From assembly GCF_019130065.1 (NCBI RefSeq), contig NZ_JAHSPG010000009.1:62001-126000 (forward strand): a stretch of DNA of 64,000 nt, in the 5' to 3' direction. Each line of letters opens with the position of its first letter. Positions within the stretch are counted from its first letter, which is position 1. Made by a program: the position numbers and the translations under genes. This stretch comes from Pinibacter aurantiacus (GTDB taxonomy: Bacteria > Bacteroidota > Bacteroidia > Chitinophagales > Chitinophagaceae). Under the pieces are notes generated by a model. It was not told the DNA's origin. It saw only the letters and a program-made list of their open reading frames with translations, and ran no database searches. Shown one piece after another: positions 9,944 through 20,119 of the stretch.

Positions 9944-10417
9944 ATGCCAACAATCCATATCACTACGTTTATAGCCGCCCCTATTGAAAGAGTTTTTGAT
10001 CTTAGTAGAAGCATTGATCTGCACAAAAAATCAATGTCCCACACGGAAGAACAGGCAATAGCCGGCACCATTTCCGGCCTCATCGGCATTAATGAAACAG
10101 TGACATGGAAGGCAAAGCACTTAGGAAAGAAAAGAGTGCACCAATCAAAAATTACCGCACTCCAGAAACATGAAATGTTTACAGACGAAATGACAAAGGG
10201 CGATTTCAAAAGCATGAAACACGACCATCATTTTAAGCCCGTGGCAAATGGAACAATAATGGTAGACCTCATTCACTTCGAGGCACCCTATGGCTTTATT
10301 GGAAAACTGGCAAACAAACTCTTTCTGACAAAATACCTGAACAAACTAATAGAACAGAGAAACGCGGTCATCAAAGAATACGCTGAATCTGAAAAGTGGA
10401 AATTGATTTTGAATTAG
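9944..10417 (+). CDS. SRPBCC-superfamily protein
   Basis: 157 residues from the ATG at 9944. An earlier TTG at 9914 would lie inside the terminator stem-loop, so it was rejected. The N-terminus (IHITTFIAAPIERVFDLSRS) has the beta-strand plus APxERVFDL pattern of the START/Bet v1-like SRPBCC fold, a helix-grip hydrophobic pocket. The C-terminus has a long amphipathic helix (LNKLIEQRNAVIKEYAE). Such proteins are often called cyclase/dehydrase-like or cell division inhibitors, but the ligand is unknown. No signal peptide; cytoplasmic. Confidence 0.75.
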   Translation: MPTIHITTFIAAPIERVFDLSRSIDLHKKSMSHTEEQAIAGTISGLIGINETVTWKAKHLGKKRVHQSKITALQKHEMFTDEMTKGDFKSMKHDHHFKPVANGTIMVDLIHFEAPYGFIGKLANKLFLTKYLNKLIEQRNAVIKEYAESEKWKLILN

Positions 10418-10418
10418 A

Positions 10419-10517
10419 GTTGTTTGTTGATAGTTGTTAGTTGTTAGGATTTCTAAAGTAAGTTGCATCCCCAACAAACCTCTATCAACTAACAACCAAC
10501 AACTAACAACCTAACAG
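10419..10517. repeat. Heptad inverted-repeat element, word TTAGTTG, touching the comB start codon
   Basis: The left arm (10419-10447) and right arm (10472-10517) share heptads of the TTAGTTG/CAACTAA type around a spacer of about 25 nt. The right arm runs to the base before the comB ATG at 10518, so in mRNA it would occupy the translation initiation region. Confidence 0.8.
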
Positions 10518-11237
10518 ATGAATAAACCAACCCTTTTTACTTGTCTTTCCCCTGCTTTATTGCATTTGTACGATTTGAATCAATCTGTAGTCGTGATCAT
10601 CGATGTGTTCCGGGCAACATCCACCATTTGCACCGCGTTATACAATGGCGCAAAGGCAGTAGTGCCGGTTGCAGACGTAGAGCGTTGCAAACAGATTGGC
10701 GCCGAGATTGGTGGTATTACAGCAGGTGAAAGAGATGGAAAAGTAATTCCGGGCCTGCAGTATGGAAACTCCCCCGCAGAATATCCACGTGATTTTATTG
10801 AAGGCAAAACGCTTGTACTTACCACCACCAATGGAACCAAGCTCCTGCACATGGCCCTGGAATGTGGCGCAGCCGACGTCGTGACCGGTTCCTTCCCCAA
10901 TCTTTCAGCAGTATGTGACTTTCTTGTAAAACAAAATAAAAATGTGATTCTCGGCTGTTCCGCCTGGAAGGATCGCTTCAACCTTGAGGATACTTTATTT
11001 GCAGGGGCTGTAATCAGCAGCGTGAAAGAGCACTTTACCATTCACTGCGATTCTTCTTTAATGGCAGAAAACATGTACGAACTGCATAAGGACGACATGG
11101 AAAACTTCATCCAGCTTACCACACACTGGCACCGCCTCGCAGCCTACGGCCTCCAAAAAGACCTTCAGTACTGTGTTACAAAAGACGTAGCCAACGTTTT
11201 GCCTCTCTATAAAGATGGGGTGCTGGTTGTTGGCTAA
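10518..11237 (+). CDS. comB: 2-phosphosulfolactate phosphatase family protein (ComB)
   Basis: 239 residues, the usual ComB length. The family hydrolyses 2-phosphosulfolactate to sulfolactate in coenzyme M synthesis in archaea; in bacteria the physiological substrate is less certain. Signature DVFRATSTI at 29-37, AGERDGK at about 69-75, the TTTNGT segment at about 103-108, and SAWKDRFNLEDTLFAG, all typical of the family. The start is fixed by the ATG right after a heptad arm. No other coenzyme M or sulfolactate genes are nearby. Confidence 0.88.
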   Translation: MNKPTLFTCLSPALLHLYDLNQSVVVIIDVFRATSTICTALYNGAKAVVPVADVERCKQIGAEIGGITAGERDGKVIPGLQYGNSPAEYPRDFIEGKTLVLTTTNGTKLLHMALECGAADVVTGSFPNLSAVCDFLVKQNKNVILGCSAWKDRFNLEDTLFAGAVISSVKEHFTIHCDSSLMAENMYELHKDDMENFIQLTTHWHRLAAYGLQKDLQYCVTKDVANVLPLYKDGVLVVG

Positions 11238-11388
11238 TTTGAAGATTTGAGGATTTGAAAATTTGAAAATGCATTATAGGAAGCACTGGGAAAATTTTTC
11301 AGCCATTTTTGACCAGCAAGAGGTAACCACTTAGTTACAATGCTACACCTCCCATTTTCAAATTTTCAAATCCTCAAATTTTCAAATT
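11238..11388. repeat. Octad inverted-repeat element, word ATTTGAAA
   Basis: The left arm (11238-11270) reads as 8-bp units ATTTGAAG, ATTTGAGG, ATTTGAAA, ATTTGAAA. The right arm (11353-11388) complements it, including the GAGG variant unit. The spacer is about 80 nt. It fills the gap between comB and the convergent VOC gene. Confidence 0.87.
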
Positions 11389-11398
11389 AGGCAGAGTC

Positions 11399-11785
11399 CT
11401 ACACAGAGTATAGTTCCAAGGGCAACCCATCCGGGTCCGCAAAAAACGTAAACTTCTTCCCTGTATATTCATCAACTCTCACCGGTTCTGTTTCTATTCC
11501 CTTTGCATTCAGGTCGGCGATGGTGGCTTCAATGTCATCCACTAAAAAAGCAAGATGCCTGAGCCCGCATGCTTCCGGTCTGCTTGGCCTTGCCGGAGGA
11601 TTGGGAAAGGAAAAAAGTTCAATCACGTAGTGGCCATTCAAAGCAAGATCAAGCTTATATGAATTCCTCTCTTTGCGATACACCTCCTGCATAACGGAAA
11701 GGCCCAGCTTATTTACGTAAAAATCTTTCGACGCTGCATAATCGCTGCAAATGATAGCAATATGATGAACATTTTGTAGAGCCAT
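11399..11785 (-). CDS. YaeR-like VOC (glyoxalase I-like) metalloprotein
   Basis: 128 residues, a single vicinal oxygen chelate module pair. Putative metal ligands sit where the family has them: His8 (HHIAI), Glu56 (YVIELFSF), His77 (LRHLAFLV) and Glu124 (LPLELYSV). The segment FSFPNPPARPSRPEACGLRH is typical of the SMU1112c/YaeR subgroup, annotated as gloxylase-I-like. The substrate is not established. Cytoplasmic, single gene, convergent with comB. Confidence 0.85.
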   Translation of the reverse strand: MALQNVHHIAIICSDYAASKDFYVNKLGLSVMQEVYRKERNSYKLDLALNGHYVIELFSFPNPPARPSRPEACGLRHLAFLVDDIEATIADLNAKGIETEPVRVDEYTGKKFTFFADPDGLPLELYSV

Positions 11786-11858
11786 TTGTATAATTTGTAA
11801 ACGAAATTGTGGGTTATTTTTTTATTAGAAAAATTCAGATTTCAATTAACTTTAAGGC

Positions 11859-13211
<1,353 letters not shown>

Positions 13212-13300
13212 AAAAAAATGCCCGGCATAGACATGCCAGGCGAATTGATCGTACCCTTTAAAACTATACGCTCTTAAATGAGTTTGATAAATTTTTTTAA

Positions 13301-13328
13301 AAAGCCCTGATTGGAAAAAAAGGGCTTT
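13301..13328 (-). terminator. Terminator of the minus-strand gene at 13370
   Basis: Stem AAAGCCCT/AGGGCTTT with a 12-nt loop. Read on the minus strand it is followed by a T-rich tract, about 40 nt after the stop codon of the 13370-14065 gene. Confidence 0.6.
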
Positions 13329-13369
13329 GGTTGTTGATGAATGTACCCTTTAAAGTATGATTGAATAAA

Positions 13370-14065
13370 TTAGTTAGACTTAATAAAGCGCTGTTCGAAT
13401 TCCTCATTAAAGCAAGTCGCTACCAGCAAATATTTTCCTGCAGCAAGATCTTTCACGCTTATGTATGATTGTTTGTCTGCGCTTTCTGTTTGCCATGTTT
13501 TTACCTCTCCGCCATCTGCAGTGAAAAGCTCATAGCTAACCTTTTTCTTTTGCCAGTTCTTAGGAAGCGACAACACAAGAGAATCTGTAATCGTGTTTAC
13601 AAACGGACTTGAAACTGTTTGCTGTTTAATTTTAGCCTTGCGAAATGATTTTACTTCAGACAGTTTAAAATTGTTCAGGCTATCTACAATGCGTAATCTA
13701 TAATAAATTGTTTTGTGAGAATTCTTTGCAACCTTATCGCTAAAAAGATAAGCCTGTTTCTCCGAAGTGCCAGTGTTAGCAAATACGATAGCAGCATCTT
13801 TGTAATTTTTGCCATCAAGGCTTTTTTCAATAACAAAATAATTCAGAGCCCCTTGCTGACCAGAAATCCAGTTAAGGCAAACTTTATTGTTGTTGATATT
13901 GATGGAAAAATTTTCTACGCTACTTGTTCCAGCAGGTGTATTAGAAGCAAACGAGTTAGAAGAAAATAGTATGGTTGAGCCCGCGAAAGCGAGAATGGGC
14001 AAGTGTTTTGTGCATGATTGTAATACAACAGAGATCACCTGTTGAAATGGGTACAAAGTTTTCAT
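13370..14065 (-). CDS. Secreted protein with a fibronectin-like domain and type IX-like C-terminal domain
   Basis: 231 residues. N-terminal hydrophobic segment with AFAGSTILFSSNSFAS, a plausible signal peptide. Residues about 48-135 (CLNWISGQQGALNYFVIEKS, YYRLRIVDSLNNFKLSE) follow the pattern of the fibronectin-type III-like modules that precede sorting domains in Bacteroidota. The end (YELFTADGGEVKTW, SYISVKDLAAGKYLLVA, QRFIKSN) has the strand pattern of a type A T9SS sorting domain. Its function is unknown; export and surface attachment are inferred from the domains. Confidence 0.68.
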   Translation of the reverse strand: MKTLYPFQQVISVVLQSCTKHLPILAFAGSTILFSSNSFASNTPAGTSSVENFSININNNKVCLNWISGQQGALNYFVIEKSLDGKNYKDAAIVFANTGTSEKQAYLFSDKVAKNSHKTIYYRLRIVDSLNNFKLSEVKSFRKAKIKQQTVSSPFVNTITDSLVLSLPKNWQKKKVSYELFTADGGEVKTWQTESADKQSYISVKDLAAGKYLLVATCFNEEFEQRFIKSN

Positions 14066-14354
14066 AATTAAAATTTTATATGCCGAGTGCGACTGTGCGA
14101 ACTGCTACATAGCATACCGGAAAACATTTGTTCTTCTGTAGGAATTGAAAAAAATAAATCTTGAAAATAGGTACGGTTATTTCTTGGGGAATTGGAGAGA
14201 TGTGTAGCAAAGATTAAACGGGATTTTTGAAAATGCAAGCTTTTTATTTTTTTTCTTTTTTTCAGACAATAAAAAGTCGCCGTAATGAAATTGAAAATCA
14301 ATTCATTGCAGCGACAATATTTTTTTTCAAAAAGAAACAGGCTAACGGGAACTC

Positions 14355-14933
14355 TTATGCGCCAGTGTACAATCCAACACAAATTGCAGTGGCCAGCAAT
14401 ACATTTTTATCAAACATTTTTGCAAATTCGGTGGCGCAAAATGTATCATGAACATTTTTCTTGTTAATGATTGCAACTACATGATTATACACATCATGCA
14501 TTGCAAAACTGGTATTGGCAGAATTTCCAACGATTTTGGCAACATGCATTTCATTGCTGTTGATCACATTGAAAGAAATTCTTTTGAAGTTTGATTTTGG
14601 GCAAATCGTATAGACAAGGCTGTTGTTTTTATCGAAAATATTAAAACGTTTTTGCCAGATGGCATTTGATCGATGAACACTTGCCAGTGTATTTCCATCT
14701 GCACTTGTTATTTTGAATGCGTATGAATTTGTCTTATCGATCAGAAAAAAATCGAAAAATTTCTGCGCCCTTGATTTTTCATGAACTATGCTCGCAAAGA
14801 ATTCACCGTTCTCGCTACAGACCTTATACTGATTAAAAAATTTTTTGTAATCAATGTCTACAGCCACGCTTGACTCTTTTTTTAGGAATCGGGTCTCAAG
14901 AATTTTATCCACGTTTTTTTTGCCAAATTTCAT
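14355..14933 (-). CDS. Hypothetical protein, LURP-one/scramblase-like fold suspected
   Basis: 192 residues, no signal peptide. The pattern of short strands (FFLIDKTNSYAFKITSADGNTLASVHR, then FNIFDKNNSLVYTICPK, then VAKIVG) resembles the tubby-like barrel of LURP-one-related/phospholipid scramblase-type proteins, and the end (NVLLATAICVGLYTGA) forms a hydrophobic helix as in that family. I would place it there with moderate confidence only. The gene is AT-rich and stands between two gaps. Cytoplasmic, possibly tail-anchored. Confidence 0.55.
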   Translation of the reverse strand: MKFGKKNVDKILETRFLKKESSVAVDIDYKKFFNQYKVCSENGEFFASIVHEKSRAQKFFDFFLIDKTNSYAFKITSADGNTLASVHRSNAIWQKRFNIFDKNNSLVYTICPKSNFKRISFNVINSNEMHVAKIVGNSANTSFAMHDVYNHVVAIINKKNVHDTFCATEFAKMFDKNVLLATAICVGLYTGA

Positions 14934-15161
14934 ATTAGAGGTAAATGTTGCATATATAAATGGGACATAAGTCTTTTAAAAAGAGCCAATTTTTGGACAA
15001 ACGGGTGAATTTGCAAGGCGCCGAAAATTTGTTGAGGTAGAGAAAATGAAACTCATATGCTCGCGGCCCGTTAACCTAATTGAAAATCGTTCAGGTTTGG
15101 AACTTGCACAATCTGCTGACTCCGTTGGTGTAATCTTCGTTTTATTCAATAACGGATAACT

Positions 15162-15169
15162 TATCTTTG
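15162..15169 (+). promoter_or_regulatory. -7 element TATCTTTG, leaderless start predicted
   Basis: Exact TAnnTTTG box whose last base is 5 nt before the ATG at 15174. With the usual distance from box to transcription start, the mRNA would begin at or next to the start codon. Confidence 0.65.
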
Positions 15170-15173
15170 TTCC

Positions 15174-16970
15174 ATGGCAGAAGCTTCAGCGAAGAAAAAA
15201 ATCTTTGATTTTGCGTTATTAAGAAGAGTTTTCCAAATAGCGGCACCTTATAAAAAGAAAATATACTTGTCCATTTTTCTTGCCATCCTGCTCGCTATAT
15301 TTTCTCCAATACGCCCATATCTCATACAACTCACGGTAAATAAATACATTAAGAACGGACTGCTTCAAATGATCGTTGATATCACGATCATTCAAATCGT
15401 ATTGTTGCTCATTGAAACCGGCGTGCGGTTTTATTTCTCATTTATTACAGCCTGGCTCGGTCAATCCGTTGTAAAGGATTTAAGAGTAAAAGTGTACAAC
15501 AAAATACTAGGTCTTAACCTTTCCCAATTCGACAAAACGCCAATAGGCACGCTTACCACTCGTACAATCAATGACATAGAATCGATCAATGATATTTTCT
15601 CCGATGGATTGATTCCAATTATTGCAGATCTGCTTTCTATTTTATCCATCCTGATAGTCATGTTTTTGGTGGACTGGAAACTGGCGCTGATAAGTCTTTC
15701 TCCATTTCCATTTATAATCATCGCCACCTACTTTTTCAAGGAAAGCGTAAACAAATCCTTCATCATGGTTCGTAACGCGGTGGCAGCCTTGAACGCATTT
15801 GTGCAGGAGCACCTTACGGGAATAGCCATTGTGCAGGCTTTTGCGGCAGAAGAAAGAGAATTTACAAAGTTCAAAAAAATCAATCGCGAACACCGCAACG
15901 CCAATATCAAAGCAATTTTTGCCTACTCGGTTTTCTTTCCTGTTGTCGAAATAATTCTCGCAGTTTCCACGGGCCTCTTGGTATGGTGGGCCGCCACCCA
16001 GGCCATGAATTTGCCGGCAGATAAAGCCCTGGCGCTTACAGGTAAAATGATCTCTTTTATATTGTATTTGAACTTGTTATTCAGGCCGTTGCGGGTAATT
16101 GCCGATAAATTCAACGTCCTGCAAATGGGAATGGTTGCCAGCGAGCGTGTATTCAAAGTGCTTGACAACCAGGATTATATTAAGAAACAAGGAACATATG
16201 CGCCAACCGAAATGAGAGGGAAAGTTGATTTTGATAAGGTTTGGTTCAGTTATGTGGAAGACAAGTATGTGCTGAAGAACATTGATTTTACCATACAACC
16301 AGGTGAAACAGTGGCACTTGTCGGACATACAGGAAGCGGTAAAACATCCATTATCAGTCTCTTAAACAGACTTTACGCAATACAAAAAGGAGAGATTAAG
16401 ATTGATGATGTAAACATCAATGACTATTCAGTTGAAGCGCTTCGTGGTAAAATAGGTATCGTTTTGCAGGACGTCTTCCTGTTTTCCGGGTCGGTAATGG
16501 ATAACATCACGTTGCGAAACAAAGATATTCCGTACCAGAAGGTAGAGGAAGCGGCAAGGCTTATCGGCGTTCACGACTTTATCATGCAACTACCGGGCGG
16601 CTATGATTATAATGTAATGGAAAGAGGAAGCACACTGTCAATGGGACAAAGGCAGCTGATTTCGTTCATAAGGGCATTGTTATACGAACCCTCGATTCTT
16701 GTACTAGACGAAGCAACCTCAAGCATAGATACTGAAAGTGAGCAACTTATACAACATGCGATCGATACGCTTATCACCGGACGCACAGCCATAGTAATAG
16801 CACACAGGCTCTCCACCATTCGTAAAGCAGACAAAATAATAGTACTCGACAAAGGGGAAATCAAGGAAATGGGCACCCACGACGAGCTATTGAATCTGGG
16901 CGGATTTTACGCTAAATTGCATAGTCTGCAGTTTGAAAAACAAAAAGCGGCGGCCGTTCAAATCAGGTAA
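15174..16970 (+). CDS. ABC transporter, fused permease and ATP-binding protein (MsbA-like exporter)
   Basis: 598 residues. The N-terminal half is a six-helix exporter domain (hydrophobic segments about 30-48, 65-85, 148-166, 170-186, 245-270, 285-303). The ATPase follows: Walker A GHTGSGKT at 384-391, Q-loop Gln432, signature LSMGQ at 488-492, Walker B ILVLDE at 508-513 and the switch His544. All catalytic elements are intact. Half-transporters of this type dimerise; MsbA-like lipid or multidrug export is the usual annotation, but the substrate is open. The stop codon overlaps the next start (TAATG). Confidence 0.9.
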   Translation: MAEASAKKKIFDFALLRRVFQIAAPYKKKIYLSIFLAILLAIFSPIRPYLIQLTVNKYIKNGLLQMIVDITIIQIVLLLIETGVRFYFSFITAWLGQSVVKDLRVKVYNKILGLNLSQFDKTPIGTLTTRTINDIESINDIFSDGLIPIIADLLSILSILIVMFLVDWKLALISLSPFPFIIIATYFFKESVNKSFIMVRNAVAALNAFVQEHLTGIAIVQAFAAEEREFTKFKKINREHRNANIKAIFAYSVFFPVVEIILAVSTGLLVWWAATQAMNLPADKALALTGKMISFILYLNLLFRPLRVIADKFNVLQMGMVASERVFKVLDNQDYIKKQGTYAPTEMRGKVDFDKVWFSYVEDKYVLKNIDFTIQPGETVALVGHTGSGKTSIISLLNRLYAIQKGEIKIDDVNINDYSVEALRGKIGIVLQDVFLFSGSVMDNITLRNKDIPYQKVEEAARLIGVHDFIMQLPGGYDYNVMERGSTLSMGQRQLISFIRALLYEPSILVLDEATSSIDTESEQLIQHAIDTLITGRTAIVIAHRLSTIRKADKIIVLDKGEIKEMGTHDELLNLGGFYAKLHSLQFEKQKAAAVQIR

Positions 16971-17173
16971 TGGATATCAATAACCACAATACGAACAATA
17001 ATCTCCCTTCCGACACCTCCAAAGCGGAAAAGAAACTGCTTATCCCAAAAACAGATGAGGAGAGGTTGCGCGAAGACATATGCCGCTCGGATATGGAGAA
17101 GTTTCTTCTTTTCAGCCGGATGCTTAAGCGCAATGTAATGATTAAAAGAGCAAAAATTACTCACAAGGATTAG
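16970..17173 (+). CDS. Small conserved-looking hypothetical protein, coupled to the ABC exporter
   Basis: 67 residues. The ATG shares one base with the stop codon of the exporter (TAATG), which indicates translational coupling. The first half is Asn/Ser-rich and probably disordered; the second half (EERLREDICRSDMEKFLLFSRMLKRN) is a charged amphipathic helix. There is no membrane segment, so it is not an AtpI-type protein despite lying before the ATP synthase genes. The function is unknown. Confidence 0.6.
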   Translation: MDINNHNTNNNLPSDTSKAEKKLLIPKTDEERLREDICRSDMEKFLLFSRMLKRNVMIKRAKITHKD

Positions 17174-17301
17174 AACCTGATAAGAATCAAAGAAATCAGG
17201 AAAAATACTGAGAGCTGACAGAAAGTAGGCCCTTTTTGAACATAGAAATAACTTTTTTTCGTTTTCAACTGTCTATTTTCCAATTTTTAGCCATCCATCC
17301 T

Positions 17302-17309
17302 TATCTTTG
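17302..17309 (+). promoter_or_regulatory. -7 element TATCTTTG before the atp operon
   Basis: Exact TAnnTTTG match 20 nt before the atpB ATG, giving a predicted leader of about 15 nt. Confidence 0.65.
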
Positions 17310-17329
17310 CCGCAAATTTCAGAACAGGT

Positions 17330-18442
17330 ATGACCCTCAGAAGTGTTAAATCTTTACTGGTTGCGGCTTTCAGCCTACTCAGTGTCTTTTTTTATAATGC
17401 GTCAATGGCTCAACCAAAAGAGCATGAAACGCACGAACAAGCAAACGCTGACCATAAAGAAGGTCATTCCGAAGAATTCAATGCAGGTGATGCGATCTTG
17501 CACCACATTGCAGACTCACACGAATTCCATTTTTTCACTTTGGGTGAAAAGCATTTCACAATGCCTTTGCCTGTTATTGTTTACTCTCCTCAACGCGGTT
17601 TAAGTGTATTCTCTTCTTCTAAATTTGAAGAAGGTGAAGTTGCTTACAATGGTTACAAATTAGAACACGACAAGATCGTAGCGGTTGATGCAAACGGTAA
17701 TGTGGATGAAAGTGTGAAAGCATACGACTTCTCCATTACTAAAAACGTATTTCAAATGCTCCTTGCCGTTATCCTTCTTATCTGGATGATGACGAGCATT
17801 GCAAAAAAATACAAAGCACAAGGTCACAACGTTGCTCCGTCTGGCTTCCAGAATGCAGTGGAGCCGGTTATCACCTTCGTTCGCGACGATGTTGCGAAAC
17901 CAAATCTTGGTCACAAGTATGAAAAATACATGCCTTATTTATTAACTGTATTTTTCTTTATCCTTATTAATAATATTATCGGCCTTATTCCAGGTTCAGC
18001 AAACGTAACAGGTAACATTGCCTTTACCGCTTTGCTGGCATTAATTTCTTTTATTGTGATTATGATCAGCACGAACGGTCACTTCTGGGGTCACATCTTC
18101 TGGCCTCCCGGCGTACCTTTCCTTGTAAAACTGATTCTAATCCCTGTAGAGTTGTTAAGTATCTTTATTAAACCAGCAGCATTGATGATCCGTCTTTTTG
18201 CGAACATGACAGCTGGTCACATTGTTATACTTAGCTTTGTTTCCTTGATTTTCATTTTTGGTCAAATGACAACGGTTGCCGGCTGGGGTTTCTCTCCTGT
18301 GTCTGTTGCTTTCTCCGTTTTCATTTACGTAATTGAAATATTGGTTGCCTTTATCCAGGCGTTCATCTTCACGAACCTTACCGCCGTATTTATCGGTCAG
18401 GCATTCGAGGGGGAGCACCATGATGAGGCGCACGCTCATTAA
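17330..18442 (+). CDS. atpB: ATP synthase F0 subunit a
   Basis: 370 residues, longer than the roughly 270 of E. coli because of a signal peptide and a His/Glu-rich N-terminal extension (about 27-65, ending in ILHHIADSHEFHFF), a known trait of Bacteroidota AtpB. The proton-path helix LIRLFANMTAGH carries the essential Arg; YVIEILVAFIQAFIFTNL is the last helix. It forms the half-channels that pass protons to the c ring in the inner membrane. First gene of atpB-E-F-H-A. Confidence 0.95.
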   Translation: MTLRSVKSLLVAAFSLLSVFFYNASMAQPKEHETHEQANADHKEGHSEEFNAGDAILHHIADSHEFHFFTLGEKHFTMPLPVIVYSPQRGLSVFSSSKFEEGEVAYNGYKLEHDKIVAVDANGNVDESVKAYDFSITKNVFQMLLAVILLIWMMTSIAKKYKAQGHNVAPSGFQNAVEPVITFVRDDVAKPNLGHKYEKYMPYLLTVFFFILINNIIGLIPGSANVTGNIAFTALLALISFIVIMISTNGHFWGHIFWPPGVPFLVKLILIPVELLSIFIKPAALMIRLFANMTAGHIVILSFVSLIFIFGQMTTVAGWGFSPVSVAFSVFIYVIEILVAFIQAFIFTNLTAVFIGQAFEGEHHDEAHAH

Positions 18443-18465
18443 TAAATAAAAAGGCTTAAGCGTGA

Positions 18466-18807
<342 letters not shown>

Positions 18808-18823
18808 TCCACGTAAAAGAATT

Positions 18824-18859
18824 CTGCACTCAACGCACAGGGCCGAGAGTGCAGTTTTT
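18824..18859 (+). terminator. Hairpin with T-run between atpE and atpF (attenuator)
   Basis: Stem CTGCACTC/GAGTGCAG with a 15-nt loop followed by TTTTTC, 17 nt after the atpE stop and 63 nt before atpF. Within an operon this would act as a partial terminator or 3' end, giving more atpE message than message for the downstream subunits. Confidence 0.65.
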
Positions 18860-18921
18860 CTATAAAGTAGTTTTGAGAAAAAAAGTCAGTTTAAAAATTA
18901 CAACTATCAAATAGCTTATAT

Positions 18922-19416
18922 ATGGAATTACTAATGCCCGCTTTAGGCTTTTTCTTTTGGACACTTGTTGCTTTCATTATCGTGTTCCTGATTTTGAAAA
19001 AGTTTGCATGGAAACCAATCCTTACAACTTTGAGTGCGAGAGAAAAAAATATTGCTGATTCTATCGCTACGGCAGAAAGAGTGAAAAACGAAATGGCGCA
19101 AATGAAGAGCGAAAACGAAGCTTTGATGGCGCAGGCTCGTGAAGAAAGATCTGCTTTATTGAAAGAAGCCCGCGATGCTAAAGACAAAATCGTTCACGAA
19201 GCGAAAGAGCAGGCAAAAGCAGAAGCAGCTAAAATTGTAGCAGACGCTCAGGCTGTGATCAACCAACAAAAAATGGCTACGCTGGTAGAACTTAAAAATC
19301 AGGTTGGTGTATTGGTTTTGGATGTTGCAGAAAAAGTATTGCGCAAAGAACTGGGTAATAAACCAGAGCAAGAGCAGTACATCCAGCAACTTGCAAACGA
19401 CATCAAACTGAACTAA
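18922..19416 (+). CDS. atpF: ATP synthase F0 subunit b
   Basis: 164 residues, normal length. One N-terminal membrane helix (MPALGFFFWTLVAFIIVFLIL) followed by a long charged, Ala-rich coiled coil (about 40-135), the peripheral stalk that holds the delta subunit and F1 stationary. It lies after the attenuator-like hairpin and 48 nt before atpH. Confidence 0.94.
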   Translation: MELLMPALGFFFWTLVAFIIVFLILKKFAWKPILTTLSAREKNIADSIATAERVKNEMAQMKSENEALMAQAREERSALLKEARDAKDKIVHEAKEQAKAEAAKIVADAQAVINQQKMATLVELKNQVGVLVLDVAEKVLRKELGNKPEQEQYIQQLANDIKLN

Positions 19417-19464
19417 ATATTATTTCAAGCGTAAACATTCCCTGGTAAGAACCAGTAAAGCAAA

Positions 19465-20028
19465 ATGCAAAACCTACGTTTAGCAACAAGATATGCAAAG
19501 TCACTTTTCGAACTGGCAGTTGAAAAAGGCCAGGTTGATACAGTGTATAATGATATGCTCGTTTTGCAGGCCATCTGCAATGCAAGCCCGGAGTTTAAGA
19601 GAATATTGAACAGCCCTATTATAAAAGCGGATAAAAAGAAAAGCATTCTGGAAGCGGTTACCAGTGGTAAAATAAGCGAAATGACCGCTCGTTTCAACAC
19701 ACTGCTTGTGCAAAAAGGCCGTGAGAGTGAGATGTCTGATATTATTACCGCTTTCGTTAAAGAATACAAAGTTTACAAAGGAATTAAAACATTAAAGCTC
19801 ACTACAGCTGTTCCCGTAAGCGACGAAATAAAGAAAGAACTGATCGAAAAAGTTCAGAAAAAAACCCAGGTTAAAAACATAGAGCTTGAAGAAGTAGTAA
19901 ACCCTGATATAATCGGCGGCTTTATATTGCAGGTAGATGATATGGAAGTAGACACAAGTGTTAGCTTCTATCTTAATCAGGTTAAAAAGCAGTTCTTAAA
20001 TAACGACTTTGTTTACAAGATAAAGTAA
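19465..20028 (+). CDS. atpH: ATP synthase F1 subunit delta
   Basis: 187 residues. The N-terminal helical domain starts with RLATRYAKSLFELAVEKGQ, the family signature; the C-terminal part has the TAVPVSDEIKKELIEKVQKK and NPDIIGGFILQVDDMEVDTS motifs that define AtpH. It connects the b subunits to the top of the F1 head. Located 48 nt after atpF and 91 nt before atpA. Confidence 0.94.
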   Translation: MQNLRLATRYAKSLFELAVEKGQVDTVYNDMLVLQAICNASPEFKRILNSPIIKADKKKSILEAVTSGKISEMTARFNTLLVQKGRESEMSDIITAFVKEYKVYKGIKTLKLTTAVPVSDEIKKELIEKVQKKTQVKNIELEEVVNPDIIGGFILQVDDMEVDTSVSFYLNQVKKQFLNNDFVYKIK

Positions 20029-20119
20029 AGGAAAATGAATTGAGTTAAGCTCGATTCAAAAGCGACCTCTAACGATTGATATTTAAAAATTAAGTTAACA
20101 ACATAAACATTCATTCGAT

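Noticed and set aside
15046-15159. 37-codon ORF before the ABC exporter
   Set aside because: It overlaps the promoter region of the exporter, has no hydrophobic or repeated pattern and no start signal.
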